DNA from: Ghiorsea sp.
Lineage (GTDB): Bacteria > Pseudomonadota > Zetaproteobacteria > Mariprofundales > Mariprofundaceae
Assembly: GCA_021772875.1 (NCBI GenBank)
Contig: JAJFLD010000092.1
Location: 1 to 10,493, forward strand
DNA: 10,493 nucleotides
Direction: 5' to 3'
In this document: piece after piece, positions 1 through 7,069 of the stretch
How positions within the stretch are numbered: position 1 is the stretch's first letter
How the letters are laid out: every line of letters begins with the position of its first letter
Notes under the pieces: generated by a model
Seen by the model: the letters and a program-made list of their open reading frames with translations, nothing else
Told to the model about the DNA's origin: nothing
Databases searched by the model: none
Translations under genes and position numbers: made by a program

Positions 1-656
1 TGGTGTTTCAACCTGCATCTGCAACAGAGCGTGTGGTTGATCCAGCACTCAAAGCTTCACTTGCGGCATTTTTTGCCGAGCAACCATCGGTAAAAGGTGC
101 AATGGCTGAACTCATCAGCGTACAACGGTGGCCAAACATCAAAGGTAAAGTACGTTGGTCGTTGCCAACATTGCGTTATTTACCCAAACGCGTATCGCTT
201 ATTGCTGAGCAAGGACAAGGTAAATCATTGCGTCGCTGGTATGTGCCCGTACAAGTCAAATGGATGGCAGATGTCATCACCCTCAAACACGATATTTCGG
301 CACGAACCATGCTAGATAAGCATATGTTAATACAACAACGAAAAGACATTGCTGGATTGCGTGGCCAAGTTTGGACCGACGTTGCCGAGGTTGAGGGTTT
401 AAAGAGTTTACGCAACATGCGCAAAGGCAGTGTGGTTGTATCCTCTCAAGTCAAACGCCCACCGCTCATCAAACGTGGTGATTTTGTCACTATTTTGGTT
501 GAAATTGACGGTATTCAAGTACGTGCTGAAGGCGTAGCTCTAAGATCAGGTAGCCGTGGCGACCGTATGTTGGTTAAAAATACACGCAGCAAACAAACCT
601 TACAAAGCATTGTCGAAGATGCACATACCGTTTCTGTTCATGTGGGAGGCGTATAA
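1..656 (+). CDS. flgA: Flagellar basal body P-ring formation protein FlgA (5' partial)
   Basis: FlgA is the periplasmic chaperone that helps FlgI subunits assemble into the P ring around the rod. The C-terminal third carries the SAF-type region typical of the family: a KRPPLIKRGDFVTI stretch, then a GVALRSGSRGDRMLVKN stretch and a final VSVHV strand. The frame is open to the left window edge. A GTG codon at position 3 could be read as a start, but the first residues there (FQPASA, then TERVVDPALKASL) look like the end of a signal peptide with cleavage after ASA. The true start is therefore probably a few tens of bases upstream of the window. The stop (654-656) shares its last A with the flgH ATG. 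Identity is well supported by the C-terminal pattern and by flgH and flgI following directly. Confidence 0.88.
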   Translation, partial: VFQPASATERVVDPALKASLAAFFAEQPSVKGAMAELISVQRWPNIKGKVRWSLPTLRYLPKRVSLIAEQGQGKSLRRWYVPVQVKWMADVITLKHDISARTMLDKHMLIQQRKDIAGLRGQVWTDVAEVEGLKSLRNMRKGSVVVSSQVKRPPLIKRGDFVTILVEIDGIQVRAEGVALRSGSRGDRMLVKNTRSKQTLQSIVEDAHTVSVHVGGV

Positions 657-1345
657 TGCCTAATTTATTAATCCTAGTATCCGCTTTGATTTTACTCAAT
701 GCTTGCACACCTTCAAAGAGGCTTGTGACCCAAGACCTTAATAAACCCATTGTGGATAAAGCTTTGCAAAGCTATGAAACACAAAATACCAACACCGGTT
801 CATTGTGGAACAATAGTGGCTCCACCATGTTCACCGACCCTAAAGCCCACAATGTCGGTGATTTGGTCATGGTATTGGTACAAGAAACAGCCAGTGCTAC
901 ACGTTCATTGGGCACAAAAAAGAACCGCAAGTCACAACATGCTTCAAGTTTGAAAGGGCAAGTAGATTTGGGTAATGTTTTTAGCGTCAACCCAACGCTA
1001 CGACCATCCGCGGCCTTAGATATTAGCAACAATAAAAGTTTTTCAGGTTCTGGTGAAACAACAAACTCAGACTCCTTAATTGCCAATGTCACCGCTGTCG
1101 TCACGGAAGTTTACCCCAATGGTAATATGAAAATTATTGGCAGAAGAGAAGTAACCATCAATCAGCAGCCGCAGGAATTAAGCTTCTCAGGCATTGTCCG
1201 CCCTTCAGACATCTCTGCAAGCAACACCATTGTTTCCTCACAAGTGGCACAAGCCAAGGTAAGTTATGGTAGTGGCGGCTCATTGGCAGCCATGGCTGAT
1301 GAAGGCTGGCTTGGACAAACGCTTGATGCCATATGGCCTTTTTAA
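656..1345 (+). CDS. flgH: Flagellar L-ring protein FlgH, lipoprotein
   Basis: FlgH builds the outer-membrane L ring, the bushing through which the rod turns. The product is 229 residues, normal for the family. The N-terminus is a lipoprotein signal peptide: a hydrophobic stretch at residues 4-14, then a lipobox ending L-N-A-C with the acylated cysteine at position 17. Family features follow: a W-N at about 50, FTDPKAHNVGDLVMVLVQE around 59-77, a PNGNMKIIGRREVTINQQ block, the IVRPSDIS segment, and the characteristic tail ending GWLGQTLDAIWPF. The start is set by a strong Shine-Dalgarno GGGAGG at 644-649, six bases before the ATG, which overlaps the flgA stop (TAATG). It belongs to the same transcript as flgA and flgI. 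Confidence 0.96.
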   Translation: MPNLLILVSALILLNACTPSKRLVTQDLNKPIVDKALQSYETQNTNTGSLWNNSGSTMFTDPKAHNVGDLVMVLVQETASATRSLGTKKNRKSQHASSLKGQVDLGNVFSVNPTLRPSAALDISNNKSFSGSGETTNSDSLIANVTAVVTEVYPNGNMKIIGRREVTINQQPQELSFSGIVRPSDISASNTIVSSQVAQAKVSYGSGGSLAAMADEGWLGQTLDAIWPF

Positions 1346-1403
1346 TGTGCAGCCCAAAGCAACAATATTGCGCAGGTAGATACACAAACCATCGGAGCCT
1401 CTT

Positions 1404-2495
1404 ATGAAGTTTTTCACCCTTTTTTGTACCTTATTATGCTTTGCAACTTTTGCACAAGCTGAGCGCATCAAAGACCTTGCCGACATCGAAGGTGTTCGCT
1501 CCAACGCCTTGATTGGATATGGCATCGTGGTTGGTTTAAATGGTACAGGCGACAGCTCCAATTCATCACCATTCACCATCAGTAGTATTACGGCCATGTT
1601 GGAACGCTTTGGTGTGAATGTGCGCCCAGACATCAGTAAAATGAAACCCAAGAACATTGCCGCAGTGATGGTGACTTCTGAACTACCTGCTTTTGCGCGC
1701 CCTGGTCAGCAACTTGATATTACCATTTCAAGCATGGGTGATTCCAAAAGTTTACGTGGTGGCACTTTACTCATCACCCCATTACTGGGTGGTGATGGAC
1801 AAGCTTATGCCGTTGCCCAAGGTGGTTTATCGGTGGGTGGTTTTGCGATCACAGGAACGGCGGGTAACACTGTCAAAAACCATCCCACAGTTGGTAAAAT
1901 CCCCAATGGTGCACGGGTTGAAAGAGCTGCCCCGCGCGGCATACAAAATGGCCAAGCAAAAGTAACTGTAATGCTGCGCAACCCTGATTTTACAACTGTG
2001 CAAAGAATGAAAAACGTCATCAATACCCAAATGGGCGTGGGTACGGCACGCGCTGTGGATGCAGGCACTATAGAAGTTTTGAATCCACAAGGTGATGCCA
2101 TTGCTTTGATTGCACAACTCGAACAATTGGATCTCATCACCGATAGACCTGCCATTGTGGTGGTGGACGAACGTACGGGCACAATTGTGATGGGACAAGG
2201 TGTAACCATTGAAACCGTTGCAGTTGCCCATGGCAATATCAGTGTTAATGTGGTTGAAGGGGCGGATATTTCTCAGCCCTACGCTTTCTCTGGCGGCACA
2301 ACAACATCAACACCTACCACTGAAGTTCAAATTCAAGAAGATCAAGCGCAATTGGTTGTGCTTCCTCGCCAAGTGACATTATCATCCTTGGTCTCTGCGC
2401 TCAACTCTGTAGGTGCAACCCCCAGTGATTTGATTGCTGTCTTGCAAGCCATCAAATCAGCAGGTGCACTGCATGCTGAACTGCGGGTGATGTGA
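1404..2495 (+). CDS. flgI: Flagellar P-ring protein FlgI
   Basis: FlgI forms the P ring in the peptidoglycan layer, assembled with FlgA. The product is 363 residues, the usual length. A Sec signal peptide covers residues 1-19 (hydrophobic core, cleavage predicted after A-Q-A). The mature protein begins with the family signature ERIKDLADIEGVRSN and then the GYGIVVGLNGTGD motif at about 38-50. Later blocks include SMGDSKSLRGGTLL, the VGKIPNGARVER segment, and a C-terminal region with LSSLVSALNSVGATPSDLIAVLQAIKSAGAL-type sequence. The start follows a GGAG at 1394-1397, six bases before the ATG. A 58-base gap separates it from flgH. Its TGA overlaps the flgJ ATG. Confidence 0.97.
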   Translation: MKFFTLFCTLLCFATFAQAERIKDLADIEGVRSNALIGYGIVVGLNGTGDSSNSSPFTISSITAMLERFGVNVRPDISKMKPKNIAAVMVTSELPAFARPGQQLDITISSMGDSKSLRGGTLLITPLLGGDGQAYAVAQGGLSVGGFAITGTAGNTVKNHPTVGKIPNGARVERAAPRGIQNGQAKVTVMLRNPDFTTVQRMKNVINTQMGVGTARAVDAGTIEVLNPQGDAIALIAQLEQLDLITDRPAIVVVDERTGTIVMGQGVTIETVAVAHGNISVNVVEGADISQPYAFSGGTTTSTPTTEVQIQEDQAQLVVLPRQVTLSSLVSALNSVGATPSDLIAVLQAIKSAGALHAELRVM

Positions 2496-2983
2496 TGCGT
2501 GATTTAGTCGAAACAGTCATTGGTCAGGTATTAAAACAAAAACCAACCATCAAATCCTTTATCGAAAACAAAGCGCCTGTACAGCCCACAAAAACATTGT
2601 ATTCCTCACGTGTGCAAAGCCCTGTTGAAATCAAAGATAAAGATATGTGGAAAGCATGTTGTCAATTTGAATCGGTTTTTTTGCAACAAATGATGGCAGC
2701 CATGCGCAAAACAGTGCCTGAATCAGAATCGCTACCACGCGGATATGCCAACGACATGTATGATGGCATGATGGATCAAGCCATTGCCGAATCAGGCAGC
2801 AAAAAAGCACCACTTGGTTTGGCCATGAGTATGTATCGCCAACTCGACCGCGATGGTTTTACCCATGCTGGATCTGAGATTGTGCATTCACCGGCTCAAG
2901 CTTTACAAGCAGTTGCCGATAGACTTAAGACGGTAAACCCTGTCGATAAACCGAATTTAGGAGATTTTAATGGTTCGTATTAA
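2495..2983 (+). CDS. flgJ: FlgJ-like rod-binding protein, single domain
   Basis: The product (162 residues) matches the N-terminal rod-binding or rod-cap domain of FlgJ, which caps the growing flagellar rod. The domain lies at about residues 52-118: a WKACCQFESVFLQQMMAAMR helix, an S-E-S-x-x-P-R-G-Y-A-N-D-M-Y-D segment, then AIAESG and LGLAMSMYRQL. The C-terminal peptidoglycan hydrolase domain of enterobacterial FlgJ is absent, and the frame stops about 45 residues after the rod-binding domain. I place the start at ATG 2495, which overlaps the flgI stop (TGATG). A GTG at 2492 would add one residue but is less likely. No good Shine-Dalgarno is visible, so translation is probably coupled to flgI. 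The last 14 bases overlap flgM, and the segment 2896-2922 contains a candidate sigma-28 promoter. Confidence 0.9.
   Translation: MRDLVETVIGQVLKQKPTIKSFIENKAPVQPTKTLYSSRVQSPVEIKDKDMWKACCQFESVFLQQMMAAMRKTVPESESLPRGYANDMYDGMMDQAIAESGSKKAPLGLAMSMYRQLDRDGFTHAGSEIVHSPAQALQAVADRLKTVNPVDKPNLGDFNGSY
2896..2922 (+). promoter_or_regulatory. Candidate sigma-28 (FliA) promoter for flgM
   Basis: TCAAGCTT (2896-2903), 11 bases, then GCCGATAG (2915-2922) matches the enterobacterial FliA consensus TAAAGTTT-N11-GCCGATAA at 13 of 16 positions with exact spacing. It lies inside the 3' part of flgJ, about 47 bases before the flgM ATG. This is where a late-class promoter for the anti-sigma factor would be expected. 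The motif is seen directly; its activity is inferred. Confidence 0.55.
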
Positions 2984-3257
2984 TAGCTCAAATCAACCGA
3001 CAGGCATACATAAATCATCCTCAGGGAAAGCGAAAAAAACAACCGCCAAAAGCTCTAGTAGCGATAAGGTTCAAGTATCCGATGCTGCAGGTCTTCGTGA
3101 ACGGGCAAAAGTAATGTTATCTGATATGCCCGATGTACGTTTAGACCAAATCGAGGGTATTCGTAATGCCTTAGAGCAAGGTACATACGCCATGAACAGC
3201 AAAGCCATTTCATCACATATTGTGCGCAATGCTTTGTCTGAACATTCTTGGAGTTAA
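2970..3257 (+). CDS. flgM: Anti-sigma-28 factor FlgM
   Basis: FlgM binds FliA (sigma-28) in the cytoplasm and holds back late flagellar genes until the hook is complete, when it is exported through the flagellar secretion system. The product is 95 residues, the usual small size. The N-terminal third is rich in Ser, Lys and Thr and probably disordered, as in known FlgM. The C-terminal part carries the family pattern: VQVSDAAGLRERAKVML, then S-D-M-P-D-V-R at 51-57, I-x-x-I-R-N-A-L, and GTYAMNSKAISSHIVRNAL. The start follows AGGAG at 2959-2963, six bases before the ATG, and overlaps the end of flgJ by 14 bases. A candidate sigma-28 promoter sits just upstream, which would give feedback control by its own target. 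fliA itself is not in view. Confidence 0.9.
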   Translation: MVRINSSNQPTGIHKSSSGKAKKTTAKSSSSDKVQVSDAAGLRERAKVMLSDMPDVRLDQIEGIRNALEQGTYAMNSKAISSHIVRNALSEHSWS

Positions 3258-3262
3258 TCGGT

Positions 3263-3754
3263 ATGAATCCTACATCGCCTATACAATCACCCCTCCAACC
3301 TATGCCTGAGCTGATTCATCATATCTTACACAGTATGGATGATTGCATTGCCGAGCAAGAATCTATTGTGCTTGAAGAACGCGAAGCCATGAAAATTTTT
3401 GATGCCACAGCTTTAGCTGAGCTGGTTGAGCGCAGAGCACGTAGCCAAAGCACTTTGCACGAACTTGAAAGCCAGTGTCATATGCTTTGTAATCATCTTG
3501 CCAACATCCCAAACACCGATAAAAAAATGACCTATATCATCGACAATTACGCTGCCGATGATGCCGATCACCTGCAAAGCATGCGCATTGAATTGGTTCG
3601 CCGTATGCAATCGCTAGAACGCGACCACGTAGAAAATCACATCCGTTTGCGCGCAGCGTGGAATGTAACAACAAACATTTTACAACAAATTGGTGCCATT
3701 GAAGTCAAATCAACCTATCAAAATACAACCTACGCCCAACAAGGTGCACGATGA
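3263..3754 (+). CDS. flgN: Flagellar export chaperone FlgN
   Basis: FlgN is the cytoplasmic chaperone for the hook-filament junction proteins FlgK and FlgL. The product is 163 residues and mostly helical with heptad-like spacing. It has a LEEREAMKIFDATALAELVERRA region and a central LHELESQCHML helix, then a long helix ending IRLRAAWNVTTNILQQIGAIE. Sequence identity in this family is low, so the call rests on size, predicted coiled coil, and position between flgM and flgK. The start is ATG 3263, nine bases after a GGAG at 3250-3253. A TTG at 3248 would add five residues but lies on top of that ribosome binding site. The stop overlaps the flgK start (ATGA). Confidence 0.85.
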   Translation: MNPTSPIQSPLQPMPELIHHILHSMDDCIAEQESIVLEEREAMKIFDATALAELVERRARSQSTLHELESQCHMLCNHLANIPNTDKKMTYIIDNYAADDADHLQSMRIELVRRMQSLERDHVENHIRLRAAWNVTTNILQQIGAIEVKSTYQNTTYAQQGAR

Positions 3755-5484
3755 GTTTTCAAGCCTTAAATGTTGCGGCATCAAGCCTTCGCACCCAGCA
3801 GAAGGCCATGGATGTTGTGTCTCACAATATTGCAAACGTCAATACCCCAGGTTATTCCAGACAATCGGCAAACATTGTCACCGCCACACCTGAGCGTATT
3901 GGCGGCCTTGATTTTGGTCGCGGTATTGATTTACAAAGCATTGGCCGCTCTGTTGATCCTTTTATCAGCAGCTCACAACGTGAAAATGCCACACAATTTG
4001 AATTCTGGAACAGTGTAACTTCAGGTTTATCAACCGTTGAAAATGCTTTTGGTAGCTTGGATGACACTGGCCTTGCGGCATCCGTGAACGACTTCTTTTT
4101 ATCTTGGCAACAATTAAGCAACAACCCACAAGATACAGCGCAAAAATATAATGTGCGCACCAAAAGCGAAGCATTGCTTTCACAAATGCATAATATGCAA
4201 GCCCAATTAAGCGATGGTCAACAACAATTGGATCTATCCATTGATCAACAAATCACAGATGCCAATTTAAAAATTGATGAAATAGCCACCCTTTCTCAGC
4301 AAATCAAAGCCCATGAAGCTGGGCAACAAGGCAACACAAGTATTGCCAATGATTTGCGCGATCAACGCGAACAAGCCATACGTAATCTTGCCAAAATTAT
4401 TCCTATCCAAGAGGTAAATACCAGTGATGGTGATACCCTCATTCAAACACTTGGCGGCGACTTATTAACCCAAAGTGGTGTGGCAAGGCATTTGGCGCGT
4501 GGTAGTGCCCCAAGTAGTACAGGGTTTCAAGGCATAGTGATTGAAGGCACCAACAACCAAGTTCAAGGCTTAGAACAAGGTGGCAGCATGGGTGGTTTGA
4601 TGAAGCTGCGTGATGGCAACTTCCAAAGTTACATCGATGAACTTGATAGTTTTTCTAGCAATCTTGCTTATTCCACCAACCTCATTCATAGCAGCGCAAG
4701 CAGTGGCACACGCGCAAGCCTTGTCCAATCAGCGCAAGGTGCCATCAATCCAGCCTTGGCATTAAATGATGCCACACAAGGCGTACCCTTCGCAGACAAA
4801 GTCCAGGCGGGAAGTTTTAACCTCCATGTTTATGATGCGGCAGGTGCTCCCCAAGTTCCAACGAGTCAATTTAGTATTAATTTGGCAGCAGGTGCAACCA
4901 TGAATGATGTGGCAGCTTCCATCAATGCTGTCGCTGGTGTGACTGCCACAGTAGACACCGCAGGCAGGTTAAACATTGATGCTGGCACAGGCACAGTTGC
5001 TTTTGGCAATGATACTTCCAACTTCTTGGCAGCCTATGAAATCAACAGTTTTTTCCATGGTTCAACCTCAGGAAACCTCACCCTTTCCCAACGCATCCAA
5101 GATGATGTTTCGACCATCAACACTGGCAACATCGACCCCGCCACTTCTGACTTCCAAGCTGGTGACAATAGTGCTGCAACTGCCATGGCAGACCTACAAG
5201 ATGTTGCTGTGAGTGTGGATGGCAGCACCGCAGCCAGTCTGCATGCACGTGTTGCAGGCCTATCATCACGTTATGGGCTTGATGTGGGTATTTCCAATCA
5301 ACAAAAAAGTTACCGTGAAGCCGAAGCCATTTCCCTCACCCAGCAACGCGATGCCGTTTCTGGCGTGAATGTAGATGAAGAATTGATTGCTATGATGAAG
5401 TTTCAACGGGCATATGAAGCATCGGCAAAAATTATTTCAACAAGCAACCAAATGATGGATAGCTTGATGGGGATATTAAGATGA
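3751..5484 (+). CDS. flgK: Flagellar hook-associated protein 1, FlgK
   Basis: FlgK is the first hook-filament junction protein, exported with FlgN and polymerised at the hook tip. The product is 577 residues, within the usual range. The N-terminus has the rod/hook/HAP signature: helices from residue 2, SHNIANVNTPGYSRQ at about 24-38, then FGRGIDLQSI. The segment after this (about 80-220) is Gln-rich and helical (SLDDTGLAASVNDFFLSWQQLSNNPQD, then DLRDQRE). The middle (about 350-430) is a beta-rich, low-charge region with SFNLHVYDAAG and TMNDVAASINA motifs, likely surface-exposed. The C-terminus has the conserved GVNVDEELIAMMKFQRAYEAS and MDSLMGILR. The ATG overlaps the flgN stop, with AAGGTG at 3741-3746 as the likely ribosome binding site. 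Confidence 0.97.
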   Translation: MSFQALNVAASSLRTQQKAMDVVSHNIANVNTPGYSRQSANIVTATPERIGGLDFGRGIDLQSIGRSVDPFISSSQRENATQFEFWNSVTSGLSTVENAFGSLDDTGLAASVNDFFLSWQQLSNNPQDTAQKYNVRTKSEALLSQMHNMQAQLSDGQQQLDLSIDQQITDANLKIDEIATLSQQIKAHEAGQQGNTSIANDLRDQREQAIRNLAKIIPIQEVNTSDGDTLIQTLGGDLLTQSGVARHLARGSAPSSTGFQGIVIEGTNNQVQGLEQGGSMGGLMKLRDGNFQSYIDELDSFSSNLAYSTNLIHSSASSGTRASLVQSAQGAINPALALNDATQGVPFADKVQAGSFNLHVYDAAGAPQVPTSQFSINLAAGATMNDVAASINAVAGVTATVDTAGRLNIDAGTGTVAFGNDTSNFLAAYEINSFFHGSTSGNLTLSQRIQDDVSTINTGNIDPATSDFQAGDNSAATAMADLQDVAVSVDGSTAASLHARVAGLSSRYGLDVGISNQQKSYREAEAISLTQQRDAVSGVNVDEELIAMMKFQRAYEASAKIISTSNQMMDSLMGILR

Positions 5485-6362
5485 GAGTCACCAACAACCA
5501 ACTTTATGAAAACCTTATGTCTGGCATCAATAAACAGCTTAAAACAACAAATGATGGCAATGCCAGCATTTCATCAGGCACACGTTTTCAACGGCCTTCA
5601 CAGGCTGGATTGGATTATAAAACATCCCTTGATTTACGGCATACGCAAACACAAATTTCAGGAAGCGTGGAATCGCTTACGGTTGCCGAATCACGTTTAT
5701 CTGCAAGCCAAACTTTATTGCATGACATGACCAATGTCTTAACCCGTGCCCAAACCCTCGCCGTGCAACAATCTTCAGCACAAATGGGTGCACAAGAACA
5801 TGCCGCAGCAGCAGCTGAATTAAGCCACTTGCTTGATCAGGCCTTTAATTCTGCCAATCAGCAATGGCAGGGTGAATCATTGTTTGCTGGCACGGCCGTC
5901 GATCAACCAGCATTTGTGGTGGATGGTGGGGGCTTATTCCAATATCAAGGCTCCAATCAAGACCGTACGGTTTCTGTAAGCAGCACACAAAAAGTGAACA
6001 GCAATATTCGTGGTGATGAACAAGCCTTTACCGATACTTTTTCAGCATTATCCAACTTTAAAACAGCGCTACTGGCAAACGATCAGCCCGCCATTGCCAG
6101 TGCCATAGGTGAGCTCACAACAGCCAACAATGGCATGATAGATTTAACCAGTCGCGTGGGCGGACAAATCAGTGCCCTACAAAGCTATAAACAATCATAT
6201 GAAGACATGAAATTTTCTATTGATAAACGTCTGAATGAACATGAATCAGCCGATATTCCAGCTTTGGTTGCTGCCATGCAGCAAGCAGATATTGCGCTGC
6301 AAGCTTCCTATAGCCAAATCGCCAATATCAAAAATATATCTTTACTGAATTTCCTGCGTTAA
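5481..6362 (+). CDS. flgL: Flagellar hook-associated protein 3, FlgL
   Basis: FlgL is the second junction protein, joining FlgK to the filament, and is related to flagellin. The product is 293 residues, typical length. The N-terminal D0/D1-like region reads MRVTNNQLYENLMSGI, then ISSGTRFQRPS at about 30-40 in place of the commoner S-x-G-K-R-I-N-x-P-S-D. A long helix follows, with LTVAESRLSASQTLLHDMTNVL and RAQTLAVQ. A flagellin-like WQGESLFAGTA segment lies near 130-140. The C-terminus is helical and ends NISLLNFLR. The ATG overlaps the flgK stop (ATGA) and is preceded by GGGGA at 5469-5473, seven bases away. FlgN should be its chaperone, by analogy with known systems. Confidence 0.95.
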   Translation: MRVTNNQLYENLMSGINKQLKTTNDGNASISSGTRFQRPSQAGLDYKTSLDLRHTQTQISGSVESLTVAESRLSASQTLLHDMTNVLTRAQTLAVQQSSAQMGAQEHAAAAAELSHLLDQAFNSANQQWQGESLFAGTAVDQPAFVVDGGGLFQYQGSNQDRTVSVSSTQKVNSNIRGDEQAFTDTFSALSNFKTALLANDQPAIASAIGELTTANNGMIDLTSRVGGQISALQSYKQSYEDMKFSIDKRLNEHESADIPALVAAMQQADIALQASYSQIANIKNISLLNFLR

Positions 6363-6377
6363 ACCGATGAAACGCTT

Positions 6378-6596
6378 ATGATGGTTATCCGAAGGAAAGT
6401 TGGTGAGGCTATCTGTATTGATGGGAATATCCGCGTGGTTATTCATGAAATTCAAAATGGTCGCGTTGTACGTTTTGGCATCGAAGCACCTGAAGACATC
6501 GCTGTGCATCGCTTAGAAGTATACGAGCAAATTCAACAAGAAAACAAAGCTGCTGTAGCTGGTGACACTCTGGCTTGGCTCAAACAAGGCGGATAA
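6378..6596 (+). CDS. csrA: Carbon storage/translation regulator CsrA
   Basis: CsrA is a small dimeric RNA-binding protein that represses or stabilises mRNAs by binding GGA motifs; in FliW-containing bacteria a main target is flagellin mRNA. The product is 72 residues. The fold signature is clear: VIRRKVGEAICID at 3-15, VRFGIEAPEDIAVHRLEVYEQIQ at about 31-53. The RNA-contacting arginine near the N-terminus is present (R6), as is the V-H-R triplet (R45; R44 in E. coli, one residue shift from a small insertion). About 19 residues follow the core, slightly more than many homologues. Of the two tandem ATGs I use the first, because it aligns the start with known CsrA. No good Shine-Dalgarno is seen in the 15-base gap after flgL, so coupling is likely. 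fliW starts one base after the stop. Confidence 0.95.
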   Translation: MMVIRRKVGEAICIDGNIRVVIHEIQNGRVVRFGIEAPEDIAVHRLEVYEQIQQENKAAVAGDTLAWLKQGG

Positions 6597-6597
6597 T

Positions 6598-7041
6598 ATG
6601 AACAGTCATAAAGAAGTAAAAACATTATCTGAAACAAGCAACAAAGCCGCTGAAGTGCGTGAGTTTTTATTCCCTCGTGGTCTTGCAGGTTTTGCCGAGG
6701 CATTTCGTTTTGCATTTATTTATGAAGGTCAGGGTAATATGTTATGCCTACAATCTCTTGATCAACCCGAAGCATCTTTTATTTTAACACCTTGGGATAC
6801 TTCTCGTTTGGGTCAACCGCCACAACTCAGCTCAGAACAACGTGATTGCCTTAAAATATCCGCCAATGAAGAAGTGCGATGGATGGTAGTGCTCAATCCT
6901 TTTGCAGATAAAGACTGGGTGACAGCCAACCTCAAAGCACCCATAGCTATCAATGAAAGCAATCAAACTGGGCTGCAGTGTATTCGCAACCAAAACGATC
7001 TAGAGCTCCGCTTTCATTGGATGAAACAACCTACTGTATAA
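6598..7041 (+). CDS. fliW: Flagellar assembly factor FliW
   Basis: FliW is a small cytoplasmic protein that binds CsrA and blocks its repression of flagellin translation; FliW itself is sequestered by unexported flagellin, giving a partner-switch homeostat. The product is 147 residues, the family size. Matching features are F-P-R-G-L-A-G-F at about 25-32, an LQSLDQPEASFIL block near 49-61, and VLNPFADKDWVTANLKAPIAIN near 103-124, followed by TGLQCI. The start is ATG 6598, one base after the csrA stop, with an AAGGCGG at 6586-6592 as a fair ribosome binding site. A longer reading from 6562 would overlap csrA and adds nothing conserved. It ends the flagellar cluster and is convergent with the usp gene 28 bases away. 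Confidence 0.92.
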   Translation: MNSHKEVKTLSETSNKAAEVREFLFPRGLAGFAEAFRFAFIYEGQGNMLCLQSLDQPEASFILTPWDTSRLGQPPQLSSEQRDCLKISANEEVRWMVVLNPFADKDWVTANLKAPIAINESNQTGLQCIRNQNDLELRFHWMKQPTV

Positions 7042-7069
7042 TCAAAGCCTTACAGCCAACAAAGCATAA

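Noticed and set aside
1805..2236. Long minus-strand open frames within flgI (and similar ones in flgH, flgK and the ATPase gene)
   Set aside because: They are antisense to well-identified genes, show no family resemblance and no ribosome binding sites; they are by-products of codon bias.
2942..2949. GTCGATAA, a 7 of 8 match to the sigma-28 -10 box
   Set aside because: No -35-like sequence at the right spacing, and a transcript from here would start almost at the flgM ribosome binding site. The match at 2915-2922 is better on both counts.
3248..3262. TTG start for flgN, five residues longer
   Set aside because: The TTG overlaps the GGAG that serves the ATG at 3263, and the added residues are not family-like.
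3515..3522. ACCGATAA inside flgN resembling a sigma-28 -10 box for flgK
   Set aside because: The matching -35 position (TCTTGCCA) is poor, and flgK is already coupled to flgN.
4981..5000. TGGCACAGGCACAGTTGC resembling a sigma-54 promoter
   Set aside because: The spacing between the GG and GC elements is wrong, and it lies within flgK with no gene start near.
6249..6256. GCCGATAT resembling a sigma-28 -10 box upstream of csrA
   Set aside because: The bases 11 positions upstream (TCTGAATG) match the -35 at only 2 of 8 positions.
6562..6597. Longer fliW start inside csrA
   Set aside because: It would overlap csrA by 35 bases; the ATG at 6598 directly follows the csrA stop and gives the normal FliW length.
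7042..7069. Bidirectional terminator between convergent fliW and usp
   Set aside because: No inverted repeat of useful length is visible in the 28-base gap.
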